DNA of 24,618 nt, taken from an uncultured Verrucomicrobiales bacterium. Lineage in GTDB: Bacteria; Verrucomicrobiota; Verrucomicrobiia; Verrucomicrobiales; Akkermansiaceae. Within the stretch, counting starts at the first letter, position 1, and each line of letters opens with the position of its first letter. Positions 6,422 to 13,588 of this stretch are shown here, in pieces. The position numbers were made by a program, and so were the translations under genes. The notes under the pieces were generated by a model. The model did not search any database. It saw nothing but the letters and a program-made list of their open reading frames with translations, and was not told where the DNA came from. The stretch spans positions 1 to 24,618 of the forward strand of contig CALFTQ010000047.1 in the NCBI GenBank assembly GCA_937916135.1, written 5' to 3'.

Positions 6422-6988
6422 TCACAACACCCAGTCAACCTCAATCTGCTCCGGCTCGCCCTTTTTATTCTCATACACCACGTAGCCGTTCTGCGCGCCG
6501 AACTTATAAACCTCCATGGTGACCTTCACATCGTAGCAGCAGTATCGGGCGATATCCAGCATCTTCTGCGCATCTCCGGTTTTCTCATACTCAGCCCACC
6601 ATTTGAGGGCATCTGTCCCCTCGGCAGTCTTGGAGTTGCCACCCAGGGTCACCTTGGCCACGGAATCCAGCTTCAGGCGGTGCCCCAGGCGGGAGGAAAG
6701 GTAGGTGCAGATGTCGAGGTTATTCGTCACATCTGCCACGGTCCAGAAGGTAAACGCCTGGAGCACACCGTAATCAAAGCCGATATGGTTATACCCCACC
6801 ACGAGGTCGGCATTGCGCAGTTCCTCGATGAGCTCGGGCATCTGCTCCTCGGTGTAAATATGGTAGGCGTTGTCCCTGGTAGAAAAAGTAACGGCAACCG
6901 AAACACCCATTTTGGCGGTTTCATGCCAGCCGCCTACTTCGGCAGCTGAGCGGCGGGTTTCCAAATCAAAGTAAACGATATTTTTCAT
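6422..6988 (-). CDS. Predicted DEDDy-type 3'-5' exonuclease (RNase H-like fold)
   Basis: The 188-residue protein has the exonuclease motifs of the DEDD superfamily: Exo I in YFDLET (D8, E10), Exo II in VVGYNHIGFDYGVL (N67, D72), and Exo III as Y-x3-D in YCCYD (Y149, D153), the y-subtype arrangement. Proteins of this kind trim DNA or RNA from the 3' end using two metal ions; some are paired with helicases. No helicase domain is present here. Its ATG overlaps the end of trmL by four bases, indicating translational coupling. The specific substrate cannot be told from sequence. The gene ends two bases before the hairpin-array repeat. Confidence 0.75.
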   Translation of the reverse strand: MKNIVYFDLETRRSAAEVGGWHETAKMGVSVAVTFSTRDNAYHIYTEEQMPELIEELRNADLVVGYNHIGFDYGVLQAFTFWTVADVTNNLDICTYLSSRLGHRLKLDSVAKVTLGGNSKTAEGTDALKWWAEYEKTGDAQKMLDIARYCCYDVKVTMEVYKFGAQNGYVVYENKKGEPEQIEVDWVL

Positions 6989-7458
6989 AACTGACCTTCG
7001 GGCAGGGTGCGCCGCAGCCCTTCGTAGAGCATGATAGCGATGGAGGTGGAAAGGTTGAGCGAGCGGGCACGTTCCCCCGGCATGGGGATGCGCAGGGCGG
7101 TTTCCGGGTGGGTGGCAATCCAGCGCTCCGGCAGTCCCTTTGATTCCGGGCCGAACACGAAGTAATCGCCATCGTTCAGCGGGAGGGCCGCATCCCAGAT
7201 ACTGTGGGTCGCCTTGGTGGAAAGATACCAGAAACGCGCACCGGGAGCCGCAGCAGCTTCCAGTTCCTCCAGCGAATCCCAGAGCTGCAAATCCACATGT
7301 TTCCAGTAGTCCAGGCCAGTGCGGCGCACATGTTTCTCATCCAGACTGAAGCCGAGTGGTTTAATCAGATGCAGCCGGGCATCTGTAGCCACAGCCAGCC
7401 GCCCGGCTGCCCCGGTATTATGCGGAATCTCAGGGTGAAAGAGAACAATATGAAACAT
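6985..7458 (-). CDS. trmL: tRNA (cytidine/uridine-34 2'-O)-methyltransferase TrmL
   Basis: TrmL is a small SPOUT-class enzyme that uses S-adenosylmethionine to methylate the 2'-hydroxyl of the wobble base in leucine tRNAs. The 157-residue length is typical. Visible motifs are PEIPHNTGAAGRL with N14 and R20 (motif 1), FGPESKGLP at 102-110 (motif 2), and IPMPGERARSLNLSTSIA at 124-141 (motif 3), the trefoil-knot SAM-binding region. It starts 6 nt after the sugar transferase stop and overlaps the exonuclease start by four bases, so it sits mid-operon. With mnmA nearby, the window carries two wobble-position modification enzymes. Confidence 0.92.
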   Translation of the reverse strand: MFHIVLFHPEIPHNTGAAGRLAVATDARLHLIKPLGFSLDEKHVRRTGLDYWKHVDLQLWDSLEELEAAAAPGARFWYLSTKATHSIWDAALPLNDGDYFVFGPESKGLPERWIATHPETALRIPMPGERARSLNLSTSIAIMLYEGLRRTLPEGQL

Positions 7459-7464
7459 GTCGCT

Positions 7465-8865
7465 TTATTTCGCGCCCTTACCGAACAAAACAGCAGGAAT
7501 GGTACGCAGGATAAGCTTGAAATCCAGCCACAGACTCCACTGGTCTATATAGCGCAAATCCTTGGCTACCATGTTATCAAAATCTCCATTATCACTGCGG
7601 TCCTCAATCTGCCAGAAGCAGGTGAGCCCGGGCTTCACGCTCAGACGGCGGCGGTGTTCAATCTTGGGGAAAGCCTCTGTCTCATACACAGGCAGCGGAC
7701 GAGGGCCGACAATGCTCATATCCCCTGCCAGGACGTTCAGCAGCTGCGGAAGCTCATCGATGGATGTCTTGCGGATGAAGTGCCCGAACTTGAAGATACG
7801 GGGGTCATTGGTCAGCTTGAAAATAGGGCCATTCATTTCATTACCGTACTTGGCCTTGATTTCATCCAGCATTTTTTCGGCATTCACATACATGGAACGG
7901 AACTTCCACATATGAAACACACGCCCGTACAGACCAGAACGCTTCTGGCGGAAAAAGACCGGACCATGCGGATCACTTATCTTGATACCGATAGCCGCCA
8001 CCAACCACAGCGGGGATAAGCAGATGAGGGCAAGCAAAGCCAGCACGCGGTCAAATATGCCCTTCATTATCATAGACCAGGAAAACTCCGGGGTAGAGCT
8101 CAACACCACCATGCGTGTATCCCCCACCTCATTCATATCCACCCGCAGGATGGACGACAAACGGTCTCGCAGCACCAGGTTCACATCAATCCCCTGCACT
8201 TCGCACTGTTCAATAATGGGGGCAAAATCATGGTGCGCCACCAGGCCGCCGAAGACGTACAGCGCCGTCACATTATGTTCCTCAATCAGCTTCTGCACCT
8301 CCTGTTCGTTGCCGTCTGCCGTGTAAATCCGCCCTGCCACCTTGAAATTCCTGCGCCAATGTTCCGGCATACCTTCCCAGCCGGCCTGCACCAGTTTCTC
8401 CTCTCCGGCAAGAATAATCTGCCGGCGGAACCGCTCGGCCCGGTGGAGATTGATGAAGCGGGTCAGCAGGTAACGCAGAAAGATAACCAGAACAATCCCG
8501 ACGAGGTTAGTCAGCAGAATCTGGCTGTTGTAAATGGGGGTTTCCGTTGCCGCGGTATATACCCCCATGGCACAGAGGTAATACGAACCAAATGCAAGAA
8601 GCTGGCGCAACGCCGTGACAGGACGCTGCAGCCCCTGCTTGTGGTAAAAACCCACCTGGCGCAAAATGAGAGGAACAGCCATGATGGCGGCACCCGCCAG
8701 GAATGGCGAAGCCAGAAGGATATTGAAGAAGTGCCCCTGCTGCCACCCGAATACGGGCGCCACCCAATTGGTGACGTATGGAGAATAATACGCAAAGATA
8801 ACAGCTGATAGTAAATCCACCAATGGGTAGAAACGAAGACGATAAAATTTGCTATTACCTGACAT
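7465..8865 (-). CDS. Polyprenyl-phosphate sugar transferase (exopolysaccharide/undecaprenyl type)
   Basis: This membrane enzyme probably moves a sugar-1-phosphate from a nucleotide sugar to undecaprenyl phosphate, the first step of a surface polysaccharide or O-antigen repeat unit. From the ATG at 8865 it has 466 residues: about four N-terminal membrane segments (roughly 15-35, 49-69, 89-107, 118-138), a CoA-binding-like region (about 145-250), a further hydrophobic helix (about 274-294), and the bacterial sugar transferase domain with FRQKRSGLYG, KFRSM (321-325), DPR (354-356), DELPQLLN (370-377) and GPRP (387-390). An upstream ATG at 8889 would add eight residues but falls within the proposed promoter. 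No other polysaccharide genes are adjacent, so the sugar is unknown. It heads the operon with trmL. Confidence 0.87.
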   Translation of the reverse strand: MSGNSKFYRLRFYPLVDLLSAVIFAYYSPYVTNWVAPVFGWQQGHFFNILLASPFLAGAAIMAVPLILRQVGFYHKQGLQRPVTALRQLLAFGSYYLCAMGVYTAATETPIYNSQILLTNLVGIVLVIFLRYLLTRFINLHRAERFRRQIILAGEEKLVQAGWEGMPEHWRRNFKVAGRIYTADGNEQEVQKLIEEHNVTALYVFGGLVAHHDFAPIIEQCEVQGIDVNLVLRDRLSSILRVDMNEVGDTRMVVLSSTPEFSWSMIMKGIFDRVLALLALICLSPLWLVAAIGIKISDPHGPVFFRQKRSGLYGRVFHMWKFRSMYVNAEKMLDEIKAKYGNEMNGPIFKLTNDPRIFKFGHFIRKTSIDELPQLLNVLAGDMSIVGPRPLPVYETEAFPKIEHRRRLSVKPGLTCFWQIEDRSDNGDFDNMVAKDLRYIDQWSLWLDFKLILRTIPAVLFGKGAK

Positions 8866-8879
8866 AATCCTGTGGGGGG

Positions 8880-8908
8880 ATACTAACATTTTATAAGGGA
8901 GCTAACAA
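8880..8908 (-). promoter_or_regulatory. Proposed promoter of the sugar transferase-trmL-exonuclease operon
   Basis: On the minus strand, TTGTTA (8908-8903) and TAGTAT (8885-8880) are 17 nt apart. The ATG at 8889 lies in the spacer, and the ATG at 8865 lies about 15 nt beyond the -10 box, which supports the shorter protein. It is back to back with the beta-galactosidase promoter. Confidence 0.4.
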
Positions 8909-8946
8909 GAAAAAAGTCCCGTGCCGACATAAAAAAATCTTTTATC

Positions 8947-8975
8947 TTGAAAGAGAAAGCGAATTTCTGTAGTAT
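8947..8975 (+). promoter_or_regulatory. Proposed promoter of the beta-galactosidase gene
   Basis: TTGAAA (8947-8952) and TAGTAT (8970-8975) are separated by 17 nt. The -10 box uses the same hexamer as the divergent promoter. Initiation about seven bases downstream would fall at about 8982, only a few bases before the ATG at 8985, implying a leaderless or nearly leaderless mRNA. Confidence 0.45.
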
Positions 8976-8984
8976 ATATTCCGT

Positions 8985-11900
8985 ATGAACCTGCTCAAAA
9001 GCATGACCGCAGTTATTGCCATGACCGGGGCCCTGGCACTGGGACAGAATGCGTATGAACCGCATCCCGACTGGGAAAACCCGCAGAATCTCTCTCAGGG
9101 GCGAGAGGAAGCCCGCGCGTTCTACGTACCCTTTGCCAACCGGGCAGAGGCGCTGAAGGGGCACCGCAATGATTCCTCCCTCGTTCTCTCTCTGAATGGC
9201 AACTGGAAGTTCCACTGGGCCCCCAGCCCGGAGCAACGCCCGCTGGATTTCTACAAGCCGGAGACCGATGTGAGCAGCTGGGCGGAAATTGATGTGCCCA
9301 GCAACTGGCAGATGCGCGGCTACGGCACCCCCATCTACAGCAACCAGCGCTATACCTTTGTGCGCGACTGGCCGCGCGTGATGACCAAACCCCGCAACAA
9401 GGATGAAGAGCGCTACACCTGCCCCGCCACCGAGCCGAACGCCGTGGGCAGCTACCGCCGCAACGTGGAACTGCCGGCAGACTGGAACGGCCGCCAGGTA
9501 TTCCTGCGTTTCGATGGTGTGGATTCCTTCTTCTATCTCTGGGTGAATGGCGAGAAGGTCGGCTTCTCCAAGGACAGCCGCACCGCCGCCGTGTTCGATA
9601 TCACGAAATACCTGAAGCCCGGCACCAACGTGATTGCCGCCGAGGTCTACCGCTTCAGCGATGGCTCCTACCTGGAGTGCCAGGACATGTGGCGCCTTTC
9701 CGGCATCTTCCGCGATGTGTACATGTACACCACGCCCAAGGTGCAGATCCGCGATTTCTTCGTACACACCGATTTTGACGGCCAGCCCGGGCAGAAGGAT
9801 TACAGCCGGAGCAAGCTGAGCATCGAGGTGAATGTGGACAACCGCAGCACCGCCACCGGCAAGACCACGGTGGAAGGCGAGCTCATCGATGCCGCCGGCA
9901 AGACCGTGGCCACCATGAGCAGCCCCGCCCTGGAAATCACCCCCGGCTCCGAAGTGCAGACCACCCTGGCCACCACCATTGAGAACCCCGCGCTGTGGAG
10001 TGCCGAAAAGCCGAATCTGTACCGTCTGCTGCTCACGCTGAAGAATGAGCAGGGCGAAATCACCGAAACACTCTCCCGCAAGATCGGTTTCCGCGATGTG
10101 CAGCTGGTGGACGGCCGCTTCCTGGTGAACGGCATGCCGGTGAAGCTCAAGGGCGTGAACCGCCACGAAAGCCAGCACGCCAATGGCCACACCGTGACCG
10201 AGGAGGAATGCCGCCAGGAGCTCCTCATCATGAAGCGCGGCAATATCAACCACATCCGCAACTCCCACTACCCGCAGGTAGACCGTTTCTACGAGATGTG
10301 CGATGAGCTCGGCATCTACGTGTGCGACGAGGCCAACATCGAATCCCACGGCTACTACTACGGCGAGCTCTCCCTCTCCCACCCGGCAGAGTGGAAGGCC
10401 CAGCACGTGTGGCGCAACAAGAACATGGTGGAGCAGAGCAAGAACCACCCCTGCGTGGTCATCTGGTCCTACGGCAACGAAGCCGGCCCCGGCGATAACT
10501 TTGCTGCCGTGCGCGACTGGATTAAGCAGCGCGATACCTCCCGCCTCACCCAGTACGAGCGCAACAACGAACTGGCCGACCTCTGCTCCAACCAGTACCC
10601 CAGCGTGAACTGGACCCGCAATATCGCCAGCACCAAGCTCCAGAAGCCCTGGTACATCTCCGAATACGCCCACATCCTCTGCAACTCCATGGGCAACCTG
10701 GCCGATTACTGGGAAGCCATCGACAGCTCCGACTCCATCATCGGCGGCGGTATCTGGGAGTGGATTCACCAGAGCTATGACCAGGTGGTCACCCTGCCCA
10801 ACGGGCAGAAAGTCACCCGCCAGGCCTACGGCGGCGACCACGGCGAATACCCGCACGATGGTATCTTCTGCATCAAGGGCGTCATCTACAGCGACCGCAC
10901 CGTGACCCCGCTCTATGATGAAATCCGCAAGGTGCAGCAGAATGCCAGCTTCACCCTGGGCGAGCTCACGGATGCCGGCCTGGTGGTCAACATCCGCAAC
11001 AAGCACCTCTTCACCGACCTGGCAGAGTATGCCGGCAGCTGGAAACTCTGCGAGGAAGGCAACACCGTGGTGCTGCAGGGCAGCTTTGAGCCTGCTGCCG
11101 CCCCGCTGAGCAACCAGCAGGTCACCCTGCCGCTCACCGCAGAGCAGCTTCTCTCCCTCAAGAAGGACCGCCGCTACTACCTGACCGTGGATCTGCAGCT
11201 CAAGCAGGACACTGAGTGGGCACAGAAGGGCTATGTGATTGCCACGGAGCAGATGGCGCTGCCGGAGGAAATGACCGGCTTCGATGCCCGCACCAACCTC
11301 TTCCACCCCAGTGCCGCCAAGGTGGACGTGCGCAACCAGAGCGGGCAGATGCTCGTCATCGGGCCGAACTTCTCCCTCTGCGTGGATAAGGCCACCGGCG
11401 GTATCAAGAACTACATTGTGAACGGCCAGCAGCTGCTGGGCGAGAAAGCCACCGTGCACCTCAACGCCTTCCGCGCCCCGGTGGCGAATGATAAGTGGGC
11501 CATGAACCAATGGCTGAACAACGGCCTGGGTAACCTGGAGCACGCCGCTACCCCCCTGCTGGTCGAGCGCCTGCACAACGGCATCGTGCGCATCTCCTGC
11601 GATGTGACCAGCCAGGGTACCCGCAAGGAAAACCTGAACAGCGGTGAGTACGACCAGGGCACCTACAAGGTGAAGGACCTCGGCCCCATCACCGAAAAGG
11701 ACTTCAAGTTCACCACCCAGCTGGTGTACACCATCCTGCCGAATGGCTATGTGAGCGTGCAGGCCGGTATCATCCCGAGCGTGAACAAGGTCGTGCTGCC
11801 CAAGCTGGGCTACACCGTGAGCATGCCCGAGCGCTACTCCAAAGTGCGCTGGTATGGCCGCGGCCCCGGCGAGAACTACACCGACCGCAAGGCCGGCTCC

Positions 11901-13388
11901 CACATGGGTATCTGGAACAGCACCGTGGAGGCCATGGTCGAGCGCTACCCCTTCCCCATGGAAATGGGTAACCGCATGGATACCAAGTGGGTCTCCATCA
12001 CGGATAATGATGGCGTGGGCCTCCTCATCGCCGCTGAGCCGCACGAGAATTTCAACTTCTCCGCGCTGCCCTATACCGCCCGCGATATCTTTGAGGCCGC
12101 CCACCCGGAGGAAGTGAAGCGCGCCGGCGCCACCGTGGTGAGTGTGGATGCCTTCACCCTGGGTCTGGGCGGTGCCGCCTGCGGCCCGCTGCCCATGGAC
12201 CGCGATATTCCGCTCTCCGGGCCCACCACCTTCGTATTCTCCCTGCGCCCGGTGCTGCGCGGTGAAGACCCGGCCGAGGTAGGCCGCCGCATGCTGCCGC
12301 TCACCGGTGCTGTCACCATCTCCCGCGACAGCGTGGGCTACGTGCACGCCAGCTGCGGCTCCCGCGATGCGAATATCGAGGTCACCCTGCCGGATGGCTC
12401 CCGCTTCGATTACAAGGAACCCTTCCTGCAGCGCGAGGACGGCATCGTGCGCGCCTATGCCAGCAGCCCCGGCTGCATGGACAGCGTCAGCGCCTTCCAG
12501 AACCTGCCTGAGTGGAAACCGGACAACGTGATGCGCATCACGCACTGCTCCAGCTACGCCGGCAGCAGTAACTCCCCCTGGAACCTCATCGACAGCCGCC
12601 GCGACACCTTCTGGCACTCCGAGTGGCGCGAAGACCCCATGCCCGGGTACCCGCATGAAATCATCATCGATATGGGGGCGCTCTCCGAGCTGCGCGGCTT
12701 CGCCCTCACCCCGCGCCAGGGCCGCTCCGCCTCCCGCGCCGGCAAGATTGATATCTACCTCTCCAACGATGGCAAGACCTGGAACGCCCGTCCGGACTGC
12801 TCCATCACCATGGTGGATGAGGACAACGAGCAGCGCGTGATGCTGAAGGAAGCCGTGACCACCAAGTTCTTCAAGCTGGTGTTTGTCTCCCCGCTCTCCG
12901 GCCATGAGCCCTATGCCGCCCTGGCAGAGGTGACCCCCATCATCACCCGCGTGGTGGGCGAGTACCCGCCACATGCCTTCTTCTCCGTGGCCTACGTGAG
13001 CTCTGACCTGCCGGAGGGCGGCCCCGCCCGCAACGTGCTCGATGGCAACCCGGATACCTACTGGCACACCCTCAAGGGCGTTACCCTCGCCAGCTACCCG
13101 CACGAGATTCAGCTCGATATGGGTGGCGAGCGCAAGGTGAAGGGTATCGTCTTCCAGAGCGCCAAACCGGAAGAAGCCCGTGTGAAGGATTACGAAGTAT
13201 ACGTGAGCCAGGACGGCAAGAACTGGGGCGAGCCCGTTGCCCGCGGCTCCATGGCCAACACCGCCGAGAAGCAGGAAGCCCTCTTCTTCACCCCGGCTAC
13301 CGGCAAGTTCATCCGCTTCGTAGCCCTTTCCTCGCACGATGGTGGAGACTCTGCCGCCGTGGCCGAGCTGAACATCATCTCTGAATAA
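8985..13388 (+). CDS. Secreted GH2 beta-galactosidase with two C-terminal discoidin/CBM32-like domains
   Basis: This 1467-residue glycoside hydrolase family 2 enzyme should remove terminal beta-galactose from glycans outside the cytoplasm. Residues 1 to about 20 form a signal peptide (MNLLKSMTAVIAMTGALALG). Next come the sugar-binding domain (about 65-250), an Ig-like domain (about 255-370), a TIM barrel (about 372-680), and LacZ domains 4 and 5 (to about 1080). Catalytic residues match LacZ: acid/base E499 in GNEAG, nucleophile E560 in ISEYAH, and metal ligands E453 and H455 in ANIESHG. A chitobiase-C-like segment is possible at about 1095-1170. Two F5/8-type (CBM32-like) domains follow, at about 1181-1310 and 1331-1467. 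E. coli LacZ has 1023 residues and no signal peptide. Mucin or plant galactan use is plausible but inferred. A strong terminator follows. Confidence 0.93.
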   Translation: MNLLKSMTAVIAMTGALALGQNAYEPHPDWENPQNLSQGREEARAFYVPFANRAEALKGHRNDSSLVLSLNGNWKFHWAPSPEQRPLDFYKPETDVSSWAEIDVPSNWQMRGYGTPIYSNQRYTFVRDWPRVMTKPRNKDEERYTCPATEPNAVGSYRRNVELPADWNGRQVFLRFDGVDSFFYLWVNGEKVGFSKDSRTAAVFDITKYLKPGTNVIAAEVYRFSDGSYLECQDMWRLSGIFRDVYMYTTPKVQIRDFFVHTDFDGQPGQKDYSRSKLSIEVNVDNRSTATGKTTVEGELIDAAGKTVATMSSPALEITPGSEVQTTLATTIENPALWSAEKPNLYRLLLTLKNEQGEITETLSRKIGFRDVQLVDGRFLVNGMPVKLKGVNRHESQHANGHTVTEEECRQELLIMKRGNINHIRNSHYPQVDRFYEMCDELGIYVCDEANIESHGYYYGELSLSHPAEWKAQHVWRNKNMVEQSKNHPCVVIWSYGNEAGPGDNFAAVRDWIKQRDTSRLTQYERNNELADLCSNQYPSVNWTRNIASTKLQKPWYISEYAHILCNSMGNLADYWEAIDSSDSIIGGGIWEWIHQSYDQVVTLPNGQKVTRQAYGGDHGEYPHDGIFCIKGVIYSDRTVTPLYDEIRKVQQNASFTLGELTDAGLVVNIRNKHLFTDLAEYAGSWKLCEEGNTVVLQGSFEPAAAPLSNQQVTLPLTAEQLLSLKKDRRYYLTVDLQLKQDTEWAQKGYVIATEQMALPEEMTGFDARTNLFHPSAAKVDVRNQSGQMLVIGPNFSLCVDKATGGIKNYIVNGQQLLGEKATVHLNAFRAPVANDKWAMNQWLNNGLGNLEHAATPLLVERLHNGIVRISCDVTSQGTRKENLNSGEYDQGTYKVKDLGPITEKDFKFTTQLVYTILPNGYVSVQAGIIPSVNKVVLPKLGYTVSMPERYSKVRWYGRGPGENYTDRKAGSHMGIWNSTVEAMVERYPFPMEMGNRMDTKWVSITDNDGVGLLIAAEPHENFNFSALPYTARDIFEAAHPEEVKRAGATVVSVDAFTLGLGGAACGPLPMDRDIPLSGPTTFVFSLRPVLRGEDPAEVGRRMLPLTGAVTISRDSVGYVHASCGSRDANIEVTLPDGSRFDYKEPFLQREDGIVRAYASSPGCMDSVSAFQNLPEWKPDNVMRITHCSSYAGSSNSPWNLIDSRRDTFWHSEWREDPMPGYPHEIIIDMGALSELRGFALTPRQGRSASRAGKIDIYLSNDGKTWNARPDCSITMVDEDNEQRVMLKEAVTTKFFKLVFVSPLSGHEPYAALAEVTPIITRVVGEYPPHAFFSVAYVSSDLPEGGPARNVLDGNPDTYWHTLKGVTLASYPHEIQLDMGGERKVKGIVFQSAKPEEARVKDYEVYVSQDGKNWGEPVARGSMANTAEKQEALFFTPATGKFIRFVALSSHDGGDSAAVAELNIISE

Positions 13389-13408
13389 GCATTCTTCAGA
13401 CTTTTTCC

Positions 13409-13444
13409 AAAAGAACCCGCATCCCTGCGGGTTCTTTTGTTTTT
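13409..13444 (+). terminator. Intrinsic terminator after the beta-galactosidase gene
   Basis: A 13-bp perfect stem (13409-13421 with 13426-13438; AAAAGAACCCGCA/TGCGGGTTCTTTT) encloses the loop TCCC and is followed by a T-run to 13444. The stem starts 21 bases after the stop codon. Confidence 0.92.
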
Positions 13445-13500
13445 CCAGATAAAAAAAGCCAAATAATGGAATTAATTACTGCATATCCGGTACTTTTCTC

Positions 13501-13529
13501 TTTACATGGCTTGACCAATTCGTTATTCT
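13501..13529 (+). promoter_or_regulatory. Proposed promoter of the autotransporter gene
   Basis: TTTACA (13501-13506) and TATTCT (13524-13529) are 17 nt apart, about 60 nt before the ATG at 13589. The 144 bases between the preceding terminator and that ATG are AT-rich and hold nothing else that I can identify. The leader between promoter and start is markedly T-rich. Confidence 0.35.
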
Positions 13530-13588
13530 TGCTTCTGGTTCCATATCTTTGGTATCGCTGTATCTTCATTTTCATTTTCATCAACATT

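Noticed and set aside
6171..6949. Plus-strand frames crossing the right hairpin repeat, and a similar minus-strand frame across the left copy
   Set aside because: Both translate the same repeat sequence, giving shared KRYPASCGGW-like peptides, then run antisense to real genes. They are read-through of the repeat, not proteins.
8975..8980. TATATT as the -10 box for the beta-galactosidase gene
   Set aside because: Its spacing from TTGAAA is 22 nt, whereas TAGTAT at 8970 gives exactly 17 nt.
8883..13337. Minus-strand open frame of 1484 codons opposite the beta-galactosidase gene
   Set aside because: The plus strand encodes a complete GH2 enzyme with all catalytic residues. The antisense frame is rich in His, Gly, Ala and Val without recognisable domains, as expected from GC-biased third codon positions on the other strand.
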